From: Enterococcus mundtii
GTDB lineage: Bacteria > Bacillota > Bacilli > Lactobacillales > Enterococcaceae
Reading direction: 5' to 3'
DNA length: 64,000 nucleotides
Assembly (NCBI RefSeq): GCF_013394305.1
Contig: NZ_AP019810.1
Location: 186,001 to 250,000 of the forward strand
The notes under the pieces were generated by a model. The model was not told the origin of the DNA and made no database searches. It saw only the letters and a program-made list of their open reading frames with translations. Below, one piece after another: positions 34,628 through 46,937 of this stretch; the first letter of the stretch is position 1; each line of letters starts with the position of its first letter. The position numbers and the translations under genes were made by a program.

Positions 34628-36096
34628 TCGGCTTTCCCTCCTAAAATAGCTGGTTGTTGACGATGGAACTCTGTCGCTTGCTCAAACGCATAAGCTGCTT
34701 GATACATGGTTTTCTCTTCGAAATAATTACCGATGATCTGTAAGCCAACTGGTAACCCTTCCGATAAGCCTGCAGGTACTGACATACCTGGTAGTCCTGC
34801 CAAGTTCACTGGGATCGTCAAGATATCACTCATATACATCGTGATTGGGTCGTTGATATTTTCACCAAGACCGAACGCAACTGTTGGTGAAGAAGGGCCG
34901 ATGATCAAATCATAATCCGCGAAAACTTTTTCAAAGTCACGCTTGATCAATGTACGGACTTGTCCTGCTTTTTTGAAATGCGCGTCATAGTAACCTGCAC
35001 TCAATGAGAACGTTCCTAACATGATCCGGCGTTTTACTTCTTCTCCGAAACCTTCAGAACGTGAATTGACATAAACGTCATCCAAGTTCTTGACATCTTC
35101 TGAACGATATCCATAACGAATACCGTCAAAACGTTGCAAGTTCGAACTAGCTTCAGATGAAGCAATGATATAGTAGACAGCCACGCCATATTTTGAATGA
35201 GGTAAGCTAACTTCTTCTACTGTTGCACCTAATGAACGGAATGTTTCAGCTGCTTTAAGAATTGCTTCTTTCACGCCTTCATCGACACCTTCACCTAAGT
35301 ATTCTTTAGGTAAAGCAATCTTCATTCCTTTAATATCACCAGACAAACCTTCTGCAAAGTTAGGGACAGATACACCAGATGAAGTACCGTCTTTTTCGTC
35401 GTAGCCACTGATTGCGGTCAATGCTAATGCGTTGTCTTTGACTGTCCGGGTCATTGGACCGATTTGGTCTAAAGATGAAGCAAATGCAATCAAACCGAAA
35501 CGGGAAACACGACCATAAGTTGGTTTCATTCCTACGATTCCATTGAAAGCGGCTGGTTGGCGGATACTTCCACCAGTGTCACTACCTAGAGAAACTGGCA
35601 CTTGTCCTGCGGCAACTGCAGCTGCTGAACCACCAGATGATCCGCCAGGAACTTTTGTTTGATCCCAAGCGTTCTTTGTTTTTTTGAAGTAAGAAGTTTC
35701 GGTACTTCCGCCCATTGCAAATTCATCCATGTTCAATTTACCAACAGGGATCATGTCTGCTTCGTATACTTTTTCCATGACTGTCGCATCGTAGATCGGT
35801 TCAAAATTATAAAGGATCTTTGAAGCTGCTGTCGTTAAAAGATCTTTCGTCACGATATTGTCTTTGATACCGATCGGGATACCTGAAAGAACATTGTTTT
35901 CGTCGATACCTTTTTCGTCCAAAGCTTTGGCTTGGGCTAAAGCTTTCTCTTCATTCAATGTGATGAATGCATCGATCGCGGGTTCTGTTTCCTTGATTCG
36001 ATCAAATGTAGCTCTCACTAAGTCTTGTGCAGTGATTTCTTTTGACACTAATAAGTCGTGTAGTTCTTCTAATGAACGATTGTATAATTCTGTCAT
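34624..36096 (-). CDS. gatA: Aspartyl/glutamyl-tRNA amidotransferase subunit A
   Basis: A 490-residue amidase-signature enzyme. The catalytic Lys is in IGIKDNI (about residue 78), the cis-Ser and nucleophilic Ser are in [12 protein letters not shown] and [11 protein letters not shown] (about 150-180). It releases ammonia from glutamine for GatB. It starts at the last base of the gatC stop (TAATG at 36094-36098) and overlaps gatB by four bases, giving the usual gatCAB coupling. Confidence 0.97.
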   Translation of the reverse strand: MTELYNRSLEELHDLLVSKEITAQDLVRATFDRIKETEPAIDAFITLNEEKALAQAKALDEKGIDENNVLSGIPIGIKDNIVTKDLLTTAASKILYNFEPIYDATVMEKVYEADMIPVGKLNMDEFAMGGSTETSYFKKTKNAWDQTKVPGGSSGGSAAAVAAGQVPVSLGSDTGGSIRQPAAFNGIVGMKPTYGRVSRFGLIAFASSLDQIGPMTRTVKDNALALTAISGYDEKDGTSSGVSVPNFAEGLSGDIKGMKIALPKEYLGEGVDEGVKEAILKAAETFRSLGATVEEVSLPHSKYGVAVYYIIASSEASSNLQRFDGIRYGYRSEDVKNLDDVYVNSRSEGFGEEVKRRIMLGTFSLSAGYYDAHFKKAGQVRTLIKRDFEKVFADYDLIIGPSSPTVAFGLGENINDPITMYMSDILTIPVNLAGLPGMSVPAGLSEGLPVGLQIIGNYFEEKTMYQAAYAFEQATEFHRQQPAILGGKAE

Positions 36097-36401
36097 TATG
36101 CGCCAGCCTCCCCATTATCGATGATTGCTGGTACTTTGATGAAACCATCTTCTTTTTCTGGTACATTTTTTAATAATTCATCTCTGCTCCAACCTAGTTG
36201 TGCACGGTCTTGTCGCATGACGTTGACAGTCTCAACGACGTTTGATGTAAATGGTACGCCTTCTGTGTCTACTTCTTCCAGCATTTCTACCATGTCAATG
36301 ATTTTTCCTAATTGGTCAGTAAAACCTGCGCGCTCTTCGTCGGCAAATTTCAATTTGGCTAACTTCGCTACATGTTTTACTTGTTCTTCACTAATCGCCA
36401 T
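36096..36401 (-). CDS. gatC: Aspartyl/glutamyl-tRNA amidotransferase subunit C
   Basis: A 101-residue GatC ([19 protein letters not shown] at 4-22, ending in [12 protein letters not shown]). It wraps around the GatA-GatB interface and stabilises the complex. A ribosome binding site AAGAAGGGG precedes the ATG. It follows ligA after 93 bp, and the camS lipoprotein gene often found between ligA and gatC in other Firmicutes is absent here. Confidence 0.96.
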   Translation of the reverse strand: MAISEEQVKHVAKLAKLKFADEERAGFTDQLGKIIDMVEMLEEVDTEGVPFTSNVVETVNVMRQDRAQLGWSRDELLKNVPEKEDGFIKVPAIIDNGEAGA

Positions 36402-36494
36402 AGTACCCCTTCTTTCCTAAATGAAAACTTTGCTTCTTATTTTAACATAAGAAATTCGCATTCTGAAATTCTTTCTTGAAATTTATCTGAAAAA

Positions 36495-38549
<2,055 letters not shown>

Positions 38550-38557
38550 CTATTGAA

Positions 38558-40801
38558 CTAAACTTTTTCGATTGGTGCAAAAGCGGCTAATACACGTTTG
38601 ACTCCTTGACTTGGAAATGCAATATCAAGCTCAAGGTCTTTTGCATCACCACTAACTCTAACCACTGTACCAGGTCCCCATTTTTTATGTTTGACTTTAT
38701 CTCCTGGCTTCCAACCACCTGTTTCGCCACCTGTAGCGACTTTTGCTGATACACCTGCTTTTGTCGGCTGTTGGTACTTAGGTGTCGCGTTATTCGCACG
38801 AAGAGGCGACGGCTGAGAGGCATTGGAAGTTGGTCGCATCCCGTGGATATCTAATAATTCTTGATCGATTTCTTCTAAAAATCGTGAAGGTCGATTGTAT
38901 TGCGTACGACCATATAAAGTCCGTGAAAACGCATTGGTCATAAACAATGCTTCTTCTGCCCTGGTGATCCCTACATAGGCCAAACGGCGTTCCTCTTCCA
39001 GTTCACTTTCCTCCATCAAGGCACGAGAAAGTGGAAAGACACCTTCTTCTAGACCGATCAAAAAGACGACTGGAAACTCTAGACCCTTCGCAGCATGTAA
39101 GGTCATCAATGTCACTTGCTTCGTTTCTTCTTCTAAGCTATCGATATCTGATACAAGTGCAAGGTCATTTAAAAAGACGACCAGCTTGTCCTCTGGCGAA
39201 TCAGCATTCTCTAGCCCTTCTTTTTCAAATTGTTTATCAAATTCTTGAGTCACCGTCAAAAACTCTTCTAAGTTTTCGATACGTGCTTGGGATTCTAATG
39301 TATTTTGGATTTTTAGATCATCCAAATAGCCACTACGTTCTAAGACTTCTTTGGTTAACTCTGTAACGGTCAAATAAGGGATCATTTCAGTCAATTGGTG
39401 CATCATCTCGCCAAAAGAGCCTAACTGTGTTCCTGCTTTTCCGCCGATGTTCGCTAACTCAACATTTCTTGCAGCCTCTAGCAAGGGCCATTCGTGCATC
39501 GTGGCAAAGCTACGAAGTTTTTCCACCGATCCTGGTCCAATCCCACGTTTTGGTGAGTTGACGATCCGCTCAAAACTCAATGAATCTTGAGGATTTGCCA
39601 TCACATTAAGATACGCCAAAACATCTTTGATTTCTTTTCGATCATAGAATTTGTGACCTCCAACCATTTTGTACGGAATATTGGCTTTCAGTAAGGTTTC
39701 TTCCATGACACGTGATTGAGCATTTGTTCGGTAAAGAATAGCAAAGTCTCCATAATTGCGACGATTCGTCTGGATCTCTTCTTGCATTCTTTCTACAATA
39801 AAACGTGTTTCGTCACGCTCATTGTCTGCTCGATAGTACGTGATTTTGTTACCGTCTTGGTTTTCTGTCCAAAGATTTTTGGGTTTACGATTGCGGTTGT
39901 TTTCGATGACTTGATTCGCTGCATTCAAGATCGTTTTCGTTGAGCGATAATTTTGTTCTAACAAGATCACCGCGGCATCTGGATAATCTTTTTCAAAATC
40001 CAAGATGTTTTGCATATCTGCTCCACGCCAGCCGTAAATACTTTGATCTGCATCCCCAACTACACAAAGATTTCTGAACCGTCCAGCTAATAGATTGACT
40101 AACGTATATTGTGCGTGGTTCGTATCTTGATATTCATCTACATGGATGTAATGGAATTTATTTTGATAATACGTCAATGAATCTGGATGCTCGTCAAATA
40201 AACGGATCGTATTCATGATCAGATCATCAAAATCCATACATTGGTTGTATAGGAGTTCCTTCTGGTATGCTGCATAACATTTTGCGGCAATTTCTTCATA
40301 ATAACTGCCTTGCATTTTGGCAAAAGCCTCTGGTGACAACAAACTATTTTTTGCTTGCGAGATTGATCCTAACAAGCTTCTTGGATCGTATTTTTTAGGA
40401 TCGATATTCAACTCTTTCAAAATTCGTTTCATCAATGATAATTGTTCCGAAGAATCAATGATCGTAAAGTTTCGATTATAGCCGATATAATCCACATCTC
40501 GTCTTAAAATACGGACACACATCGAGTGAAAGGTAGAGACCCAGACATCTTCGCCACCTGTTTCTAAAATGGCATTGACCCGTTCTTTCATTTCTTTCGC
40601 CGCTTTATTGGTAAAGGTGATTGCCAAAATATTCCATGGATTCACTTCTTTTTCTTCAATCAAATAAGCGATTCGATGAGTCAAAACACGTGTTTTTCCA
40701 CTACCGGCACCAGCCATTAATAAAAGCGGGCCATCTGTATGTAGAACCGCTTCTTTTTGACGAGGGTTCATTCCCTTTAATAAGTTTTCTTTGGATGACA
40801 T
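38558..40801 (-). CDS. pcrA: ATP-dependent DNA helicase PcrA (UvrD/Rep family)
   Basis: A 747-residue SF1A helicase with motif [15 protein letters not shown] (about 31-44), motif [10 protein letters not shown], motif [19 protein letters not shown], motif IV NYRS, motif [13 protein letters not shown] and motif [12 protein letters not shown]. The C-terminal segment ([16 protein letters not shown]) is the tudor-like RNA-polymerase-binding region typical of PcrA. It unwinds DNA in repair and in rolling-circle replication, and clears transcription conflicts. It is first in the pcrA-ligA operon. Confidence 0.97.
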   Translation of the reverse strand: MSSKENLLKGMNPRQKEAVLHTDGPLLLMAGAGSGKTRVLTHRIAYLIEEKEVNPWNILAITFTNKAAKEMKERVNAILETGGEDVWVSTFHSMCVRILRRDVDYIGYNRNFTIIDSSEQLSLMKRILKELNIDPKKYDPRSLLGSISQAKNSLLSPEAFAKMQGSYYEEIAAKCYAAYQKELLYNQCMDFDDLIMNTIRLFDEHPDSLTYYQNKFHYIHVDEYQDTNHAQYTLVNLLAGRFRNLCVVGDADQSIYGWRGADMQNILDFEKDYPDAAVILLEQNYRSTKTILNAANQVIENNRNRKPKNLWTENQDGNKITYYRADNERDETRFIVERMQEEIQTNRRNYGDFAILYRTNAQSRVMEETLLKANIPYKMVGGHKFYDRKEIKDVLAYLNVMANPQDSLSFERIVNSPKRGIGPGSVEKLRSFATMHEWPLLEAARNVELANIGGKAGTQLGSFGEMMHQLTEMIPYLTVTELTKEVLERSGYLDDLKIQNTLESQARIENLEEFLTVTQEFDKQFEKEGLENADSPEDKLVVFLNDLALVSDIDSLEEETKQVTLMTLHAAKGLEFPVVFLIGLEEGVFPLSRALMEESELEEERRLAYVGITRAEEALFMTNAFSRTLYGRTQYNRPSRFLEEIDQELLDIHGMRPTSNASQPSPLRANNATPKYQQPTKAGVSAKVATGGETGGWKPGDKVKHKKWGPGTVVRVSGDAKDLELDIAFPSQGVKRVLAAFAPIEKV

Positions 40802-41092
40802 TCACAACATCCTTTCTATTATCAATCCTTCTAATTATAGCATTAACCCCCTATTCGATAAAGGGAATCTTCTTGTAAAACGTCTTCAACATCACATTAG
40901 TCATTGATTCAAGAATAGTCTGACGCATGGTTAAATCGCTTCAGCAAAAAGCCAGAATTTGAGACAACATAAAGGGCCACTTAACGTTTTTGCGATACTA
41001 TTCTTCAGTCACTAGAAATAATTTTTCAACCTATTGAGAATACCAGACCAATTACATCTTAGAGAATCAGATTTGATTATCTACTAACACAA
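40802..41092. other. Spacer upstream of pcrA
   Basis: Holds the pcrA leader (AAAGGATG before the ATG) and otherwise AT-rich sequence with no frame or hairpin I could support. Confidence 0.4.
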
Positions 41093-41216
41093 GTAAAAAA
41101 AAGAGAAGTCGGACATTAGTTCTCCCCCACGCCTATAACCGAATAAACGGCGGGAACAAAAGTCCCCTCTTCGGAAATAAGGCTAAACCCTTCCGTCCCA
41201 ACCTCCTTCACTATTT
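41093..41216 (-). repeat. Large terminator-like intergenic hairpin element
   Basis: On the minus strand GAGGTTGGGAC (about 41205-41215) pairs with GTCCGACTTC (41105-41114), with inner stems including GTTCCCGCC/GGGGGAGAAC and CCG/CGG, and a run of T residues follows (41093-41101). The roughly 110-base structure resembles the GGTTGGGAC-type hairpin repeats I associate with streptococcal and enterococcal intergenic DNA; that family link is from memory. Confidence 0.5.
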
Positions 41217-41326
41217 GATTGAAAAATCTTCACAGATTCATTCCGATTCGACTTTCCCTTACACGGACTTCAAGTCCATGAGATCATGTTCGAGCTTCCT
41301 TTCACTCTCACTATACTTGATTACAA

Positions 41327-41376
41327 GAAAATAGTGGACAAGATATTCCGTCGAATACCTTACCCACTATTCTTAG
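41327..41376 (-). terminator. Terminator of the fructose operon
   Basis: AATAGTGG/CCACTATT with the inner stem GGTATTC/GAATATC on the minus strand, followed by TTTCTTG, 25 bp behind the fruA stop. Confidence 0.75.
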
Positions 41377-41400
41377 TCTGTTTTATATTTTTAATAAAGA

Positions 41401-43332
41401 TTAGGCTACTTTAACAGCATCTGGTGATTTTCTTAAAGCACCATAAATTACTCCAGAAACAATTGCACCAATTGCAATGAATACAAGATACATAATCGGA
41501 TGACTTAGTAAGAAGACAACGAAGATCCCGCCATGTGGTGCTAACAATTTGATACCAAATGCTCCCACTAAACCACCTGTCAATGCTGAACCAATAATGA
41601 AACTTGGAATGGCTCTGATTGGATCAGCTGCGGCGAATGGAATCGATCCTTCGGTTACGAAGGAGAGCCCCATAACAATGTTTGTCAAGCCAGCATCTTG
41701 GTCTGTTTTACTGAATTTATTTTTAAACAAACGTGTTGCAACGAAGATAGCTAATGGTGGAACCATTCCTCCTGCCATAACGGAAGCCATCACAACACTA
41801 CCACCGGTTGCGACAGTGGTTGCTAATGTTGCTGTACCGAACACATATGCTGCTTTATTGATTGGTCCACCTAGATCGGCAGCCATCATCCCAGCAAGTA
41901 ACGCACCTAATAATGCAGCATTTGAACCGCTAAGTCCAGATAAGAAACTATTCAAACCATCATTCAGTGCTTTCATCGGTACATTGACCATCAACATCAA
42001 GAAACCGGTAATCAATAATCCAAAAACAGGATAGAATAGAATCGTTTTGATTCCTTCAAGTGACTTAGGCAAGTTTTTAAACAATTTACGTAAGAAGACG
42101 ATCACATAACCTGCTAAGAAACCACCGATCAAGGCACCTAAGAACCCAGCACCGCCAGTATTTGCTAATGCTCCCGCTGCAAAACCAACGATCAATCCAG
42201 GACGGTCACCAATACTTGAAGCAATGAATCCTGCTAAAACTGGTAACATAAAGCCAAATGCAGCTTGTCCAATTTGATTGAACCAGCTTGCTGCTTGGTT
42301 GTAATTCCCAAGGTTTGCTAATTGATCTTGTGGTACACCCATGAATTGGTCGACCATGAATGATAATGCAATGGCAATCCCACCACCGATAACGAATGGT
42401 AACATGTGAGAAACACCGTTCATCAAATCTTTATAGATTCGTTGGCCGATCGTTCCATCTGCATTTCCTTCGTCAGAAGATTTTTCTTTTCCATCACCAT
42501 GGAAAACTGGTGCTGAGCCACTGACAGCTAAGTTGATCAATTCTTCAGTTTTTCGAATACCGTCACTTACTGGACGATTGACTAATTCTTTTCCGTCAAA
42601 ACGATTCATTTCGACTTTTTTATCAGCCGCAATGATGACGCCATCTGCACGAGCAATATCTTCAGCAGTCAAACGGTTTTTGATTCCTTCTGAACCGTTT
42701 GTTTCAACTTTGATCTCAACACCCATCTCTTTGGCTTTTTTCTTCAGCGCATCTTCAGCCATGTAAGTATGGGCTATCCCTGTCGGACATGCAGTAACTG
42801 CAACAACGAATTTTTTATTAGATGAAGCCGCTGTTTGTGCTGCTTCTTCTTGTTCTGCTACCGCTTCTGCTTCTTTTTGTTGTTCAGCTGTTTGGAACAA
42901 TTCTTGGACTTCTTCCGGTGTTCCTGCTTCTTTTAATTTTCCAACAAAATCTGGATCGATCAATAAACGTGATAAGGCAGCTAATGCTTGCAGATGTGTG
43001 TCGTTTGCTCCTTCTGGTGCGGCGATCATAAAGAATAAGAAAGTTGGTTGACCATCTAGTGCTTCATAATCTACGCCTTTATTGCTTTTCGCAAACAAAA
43101 CTGTTGCTTCTTTGACAGCAGCATTCTTCGCATGTGGCATTGCAATGCCATCGCCTAGCCCAGTGGATGTTTGAGCTTCACGAGCTAAGATCCCTTGTTT
43201 ATAAGTTTCGATATCTGAGATACGACCTGCATCATACATTTTTTGGACCATTTCATCTATGGCGCCTTTTTTATCAGTTGCCTGTAGATCCATGATCATC
43301 GCATCTTTAATCATTAAGTCTTTGATTTCCAT
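41401..43332 (-). CDS. fruA: PTS fructose transporter EIIABC
   Basis: A 643-residue three-domain permease. EIIA (1-150) has the phosphorylated His67 in GIAMPHAKN; after an Ala/Glu-rich linker, EIIB (about 173-275) has Cys182 in VTACPTGIAHTY; EIIC (about 305-640) has eight or more membrane spans and ends LRKSPDAVKVA. It takes up fructose as fructose 1-phosphate. It lies 18 bp behind fruK as the last gene of fruR-fruK-fruA and is followed by a strong terminator. Confidence 0.96.
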   Translation of the reverse strand: MEIKDLMIKDAMIMDLQATDKKGAIDEMVQKMYDAGRISDIETYKQGILAREAQTSTGLGDGIAMPHAKNAAVKEATVLFAKSNKGVDYEALDGQPTFLFFMIAAPEGANDTHLQALAALSRLLIDPDFVGKLKEAGTPEEVQELFQTAEQQKEAEAVAEQEEAAQTAASSNKKFVVAVTACPTGIAHTYMAEDALKKKAKEMGVEIKVETNGSEGIKNRLTAEDIARADGVIIAADKKVEMNRFDGKELVNRPVSDGIRKTEELINLAVSGSAPVFHGDGKEKSSDEGNADGTIGQRIYKDLMNGVSHMLPFVIGGGIAIALSFMVDQFMGVPQDQLANLGNYNQAASWFNQIGQAAFGFMLPVLAGFIASSIGDRPGLIVGFAAGALANTGGAGFLGALIGGFLAGYVIVFLRKLFKNLPKSLEGIKTILFYPVFGLLITGFLMLMVNVPMKALNDGLNSFLSGLSGSNAALLGALLAGMMAADLGGPINKAAYVFGTATLATTVATGGSVVMASVMAGGMVPPLAIFVATRLFKNKFSKTDQDAGLTNIVMGLSFVTEGSIPFAAADPIRAIPSFIIGSALTGGLVGAFGIKLLAPHGGIFVVFLLSHPIMYLVFIAIGAIVSGVIYGALRKSPDAVKVA

Positions 43333-43350
43333 GATTTATCCCCCACGATA

Positions 43351-44265
43351 TTAATCAATTTTTGTTATTTCTACTTCTGGTAACAATTCATCAATGAATG
43401 GGCGAACCGCTAAATCATCCGAAAAAGCAGTTGCACTTCCACATGCCACGCCCCACTTGAACGCTTCTACCGCATCTCTATGTTTGCTATATGAACCGAT
43501 AAAACCAGCAATCATCGAGTCTCCGGCACCCACTGAATTTTTCAATGGTCGAACTAATACATTGGAACGGTAGGTTCCTTCTTTTGTGAACAATAAAGCA
43601 CCATCTCCAGCCATTGAAATCAACACATTTTTTACTCCTTCTGCCAATAATTTCTTGCCGTAAGGAATGATATCTTCAACGGAACGGAATGTCACATCAT
43701 ACAATTCAGCTAATTCGTGATTGTTTGGTTTGATCAACAACGGTTCTTTTTTTAATGCTTCTTTCAAATCATCGCCGGTAGTATCGATCACAAACTCAGC
43801 ACCTTTTTCACGGATGATCTCAATCAATTCTTGATAGAATCCAGCACGTAAACTCGCAGGTGCGCTTCCTGATAATACCACGATATCGTCTGCTCCAACA
43901 GTTGCTAATTCTGCTTTCAAACGTTCAATGGCTTGATCCGAGATTGTTGGTCCTTGTCCATTGATCTCTGTTTCAGAATCAGACTTTAATTTGATGTTGA
44001 TCCGAGTATCTTCTTCCACTTGTGTAAAAGCTGTTGCGATTTGTTCTTCTTTCAACCAGTCAGAAATAAAATTCCCAGTGAAACCACCAAGAAATCCTAA
44101 AGCGGTCGAATCAGAATCGATGCGCTTCAAAATACGGGAAACATTGATCCCTTTTCCTCCAGGGACTTTGAAATCTTCGGTCATTCGATTTAAATCACCG
44201 AGTTTTAATCCATCTACTCGTACGATAAAATCGATGGATGGATTAAGCGTTACTGTATAAATCAT
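43351..44265 (-). CDS. fruK: 1-phosphofructokinase
   Basis: A 304-residue PfkB-family sugar kinase. MIYTVTLNPSIDF starts the fold, GGKGINVSRIL (about 37-47) is the substrate motif and GAGDSMIAGF (about 247-256) has the catalytic Asp and anion hole. It converts fructose 1-phosphate, made by FruA, into fructose 1,6-bisphosphate. It overlaps the fruR stop by four bases (44262-44265). Confidence 0.95.
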   Translation of the reverse strand: MIYTVTLNPSIDFIVRVDGLKLGDLNRMTEDFKVPGGKGINVSRILKRIDSDSTALGFLGGFTGNFISDWLKEEQIATAFTQVEEDTRINIKLKSDSETEINGQGPTISDQAIERLKAELATVGADDIVVLSGSAPASLRAGFYQELIEIIREKGAEFVIDTTGDDLKEALKKEPLLIKPNNHELAELYDVTFRSVEDIIPYGKKLLAEGVKNVLISMAGDGALLFTKEGTYRSNVLVRPLKNSVGAGDSMIAGFIGSYSKHRDAVEAFKWGVACGSATAFSDDLAVRPFIDELLPEVEITKID

Positions 44266-45014
44266 TGATTTGCCTCCTTAATTGTCGTCCGTTCACTGTA
44301 GTCGTCAAGAAATTCTAGTGGACAACGCTCGGTTATGATCGTGGCATCTTGCAGTGGTGCAACAGAAACAAAGGTTTGCTTATTGAACTTCGTATGGTCA
44401 AGTAAAACATAACTATCTTGGGCATTTGTAATGGCTAAGCGTTTGACCGCTGCTTCTTCTGGATCTGGGGTAGTAAACCCACGTTCAAGATGAACGCCAT
44501 TCATTCCCATAAATGCTTTATTAAAATGGTAAGCCTGTAATTGGCTAAGTGTATTAGCTCCTAACACTGCATTCGTTGAGAGTTTCACTTGGCCCCCTAG
44601 GACGATCGTTGAGATTTGTAGATCAACTAGCGCGGCAGCATGTTTCACTGAATTGGTCACAACAGTGATCTGTTTATCTTTTAAAAAAGGAATCATCTCT
44701 AACGTGGTTGATCCTGCATCAAGATAAATGACTTCCTCATTGTTCACCAGTTCTGCTGCTAATTGTGCAATCATTTGCTTTTCATGAACGTTTTTGAGCG
44801 TTTTTTCACTCATGTTTTGTTCAAAACCTAAAAGATCCTCTTTTTTTGCTCCTCCATGGATACGTTGCAATAAACCTTCATCTTCTAACTCTTGGAGATC
44901 CCGTCTAATCGTTGATTCAGAAGCATCTAACAAGACTACTAACTCTTGGGATTTGACAATATTATGTTGTTCCAATAGTTGTAGGATTTTCTGTTTACGT
45001 TCTTCTGTAAGCAT
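44262..45014 (-). CDS. fruR: DeoR-family regulator of the fructose operon
   Basis: I use the ATG at 45014 (MLTEERKQKILQLL), nine bases after TGAGGTG; a GTG at 45026 in the same frame lies inside that site. The 250-residue protein has the DeoR HTH (VKSQELVVLLDASESTIRRD, about 17-36) and the sugar-phosphate sensor domain (IYLDAGSTTLEMIPFL, TNSVKHAAALVD). It should repress its own operon and release DNA on binding fructose 1-phosphate. Three direct CATTCAA repeats lie next to its promoter. Confidence 0.93.
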   Translation of the reverse strand: MLTEERKQKILQLLEQHNIVKSQELVVLLDASESTIRRDLQELEDEGLLQRIHGGAKKEDLLGFEQNMSEKTLKNVHEKQMIAQLAAELVNNEEVIYLDAGSTTLEMIPFLKDKQITVVTNSVKHAAALVDLQISTIVLGGQVKLSTNAVLGANTLSQLQAYHFNKAFMGMNGVHLERGFTTPDPEEAAVKRLAITNAQDSYVLLDHTKFNKQTFVSVAPLQDATIITERCPLEFLDDYSERTTIKEANQ

Positions 45015-45029
45015 TTCCACGATCACCTC

Positions 45030-45089
45030 ACGATAGATTCTAGCATATTTTTATTTAACATTCAACAATATTCATTCAAAAACATTCAA
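45030..45089 (-). promoter_or_regulatory. fru promoter with direct-repeat operator
   Basis: Minus strand TTGAAT (about 45060-45065) and TAGAAT with a 17-bp spacer ahead of fruR. CATTCAA occurs in direct repeat at 45059-45065, 45073-45079 and 45083-45089; the first overlaps the -35. This fits a DeoR-type FruR operator. Confidence 0.6.
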
Positions 45090-45137
45090 AAACGATAAAA
45101 ATCTTGAATACACACGTAACTTCAATTACAAGTAAGA

Positions 45138-45179
45138 AAGCATCCACAAAATCATACTTCAATTTTTATGGATGCCTTC
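45138..45179 (-). terminator. Terminator downstream of the 447-residue gene
   Basis: GGCATCC/GGATGC stem on the minus strand with TTTCTTAC behind it. Confidence 0.65.
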
Positions 45180-45268
45180 TGATATTTTAGATTTTAAACT
45201 ACTTTACCATTTCACTTTTCCGATCATCTCAGTATGATCCGGCTTTTCTTGCAAATTATTGAAATCAG

Positions 45269-46594
45269 CTAATTTTTCTGCATCAATAGATTCCCAGACA
45301 ATTCCGCTTGATCTAACAAGACGACCCGAAGACGTTTTTTTCCTTGAACTGCATCAAAGCTTAAACGTCCTCTTCTCTTGCGTATTCGTTTGAATTGGAT
45401 CTCTGATAATCGATCGCGGATCTCCTCGATGGGAAAATCAGCTAAAAACTTGGTCGGCAAGTAAATGCGCAATGAGGTCAAATAGTCTTGGTACATTTCA
45501 TCGGGGGCTTCAACATTCAAGTATTCATTAATATAATAACTATAAGCATCGATTCCCTTATCTAACATGAATGTTGGATCGATCACTTTATAACAGATCA
45601 ACTGGCTATGGCTTTCATCGACCCAAGGAAAAAATGCTTGACGATTCAGGACACCTCTCGCTCTTTTTTCTTTGTAATCGTAAGTAGCAAAATCATAGCT
45701 TCTTGTTACGAAAAATGTTGCTTTCTTCTTTTCTGTTGGTTGCATCAAATGATTTTGATACTGGACCGCTTGCAAGGAGTCCTGAGTATAGGCATACTCG
45801 ACAAATGGCTCTTTCAGTAAACCAACGCCGTTGTCCCACGACAAATGATCAAAGCCTAATTGATCTCGATAGTATTGTTGAAATTTTAAATTCGCTTCAC
45901 TTTGCCAACGATATGGCTCGCGATACAACTGGATACCAATGACTTGATTCTCGTATTGGGTGATTTCCTCCACCTGTTGCATTTCCAAAAAAATCTCTTT
46001 AGGGATCAGTCGATAATAATATTGACTATAATACATTTCCCAACAAGAAGTAAAACAACGCCCTTCTACGATTAGATCATAACCGGGAAACTGGTTACAA
46101 TCTACCTCAATCTGCCCATTTCGACCTTTGATTTTAGGCAACTTCTCGATGTTCTCGGCAGATTCAAAGGATAAACGCTTTTCGATTTCTTTCGTATTAT
46201 GATATAAATATTCTTCGACACTTCTCATATAAGCAAAAATACCATTTTTTTGCATTTTTGTTTGAAGATAGTTTCGAATCACCGATTCATTTTTTTGAAA
46301 TACCTGCCACAAAAACTGATAATCAATTTGGAGATGATGATAGCCAAATTCGAAACGGCAAGTGAGATCATTCTGATAAATTTCAAACCAACCGATCTCT
46401 TCATCAGAGATTTCTTCTAAGGCTTTTTTTAGTGCAATTAAGGTATATGATTCTTTCGAATGACGAGAGGATTGGAAAAAGTCAGGAGTAAGCAAGATAC
46501 GAGTCAGCATGGACCAATCATAGGCTTCTTCTTTTTCGTTCGTACGATCTCTGGTCAACACGAGACGGAACATCATTTTTTCTTTCGACACCAT
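45269..46594 (-). CDS. Uncharacterised protein, apparently frameshifted at its C-terminus
   Basis: Start at 46594 (MVSKEKMMFRLVL) behind GAGAGGTGAGAAAT. The 441-residue, Tyr/Gln/Phe-rich soluble protein has no signal peptide, membrane span or motif I know. It holds a FTSCWEMYYSQYYYRLIPKE segment and a basic FKRIRKRRGRLSFD tract near its end. The annotated end (AELSGNLLMQKN) seems to arise from a one-base loss near 45300: the next frame reads GIVWESIDAEKLADFNNLQ onward to a stop at 45204, right before the terminator. The natural protein is probably about 20 residues longer. Function unknown. Confidence 0.7.
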   Translation of the reverse strand: MVSKEKMMFRLVLTRDRTNEKEEAYDWSMLTRILLTPDFFQSSRHSKESYTLIALKKALEEISDEEIGWFEIYQNDLTCRFEFGYHHLQIDYQFLWQVFQKNESVIRNYLQTKMQKNGIFAYMRSVEEYLYHNTKEIEKRLSFESAENIEKLPKIKGRNGQIEVDCNQFPGYDLIVEGRCFTSCWEMYYSQYYYRLIPKEIFLEMQQVEEITQYENQVIGIQLYREPYRWQSEANLKFQQYYRDQLGFDHLSWDNGVGLLKEPFVEYAYTQDSLQAVQYQNHLMQPTEKKKATFFVTRSYDFATYDYKEKRARGVLNRQAFFPWVDESHSQLICYKVIDPTFMLDKGIDAYSYYINEYLNVEAPDEMYQDYLTSLRIYLPTKFLADFPIEEIRDRLSEIQFKRIRKRRGRLSFDAVQGKKRLRVVLLDQAELSGNLLMQKN

Positions 46595-46720
46595 ATTTCT
46601 CACCTCTCTCAAATCTATTTATAATCAAATTATAACGAATAATAAAAAAAAACTAAAACTTTTCGTCTTATGCCACCGATTGAGGGGTAGCATGTTAAAA
46701 TAAAGAAAGAGGTGATAAAC

Positions 46721-46870
46721 ATGGGATTGAAATTTGAGCGTACAGATAATTTCGACAAACTATTTGAATCTTTTGGCGTTGATCCGGAAAAGACCGTTGC
46801 TCCAAAAGAAGACATTGACCGCTTTTTAAAACCAAAAAGCGACCCAAAAAAAGACAAAAAAAAGAAATAA
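46721..46870 (+). CDS. SPJ_0845-family small protein
   Basis: ATG at 46721 behind AGAAAGAGGTGATAAAC opens 49 codons (MGLKFERTDNFDKLFESFGV, then DPEKTVAPKEDIDRFLKP and a Lys-rich end). This pattern, MGLKFxRxDxFxKxF with an acidic middle and Lys/Asp tail, matches the small proteins named SPJ_0845 family in streptococci and enterococci. It is short, soluble and highly charged; the function is not known to me. It lies on the strand opposite to its neighbours, with its own terminator. Confidence 0.8.
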   Translation: MGLKFERTDNFDKLFESFGVDPEKTVAPKEDIDRFLKPKSDPKKDKKKK

Positions 46871-46873
46871 ACA

Positions 46874-46935
46874 AAAAAGACTTGATATTTAGCTTTTGAA
46901 AGTTTGCCTTTCAACCTAAGTATCAAGTCTTTTTT
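46874..46935. terminator. Bidirectional terminator
   Basis: AAAAAAGACTTGATA at 46875-46889 pairs with TATCAAGTCTTTTTT at 46920-46934 with an inner GAAAG/CTTTC stem. It serves the small protein gene and the convergent engB. Confidence 0.85.
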
Positions 46936-46937
46936 GT

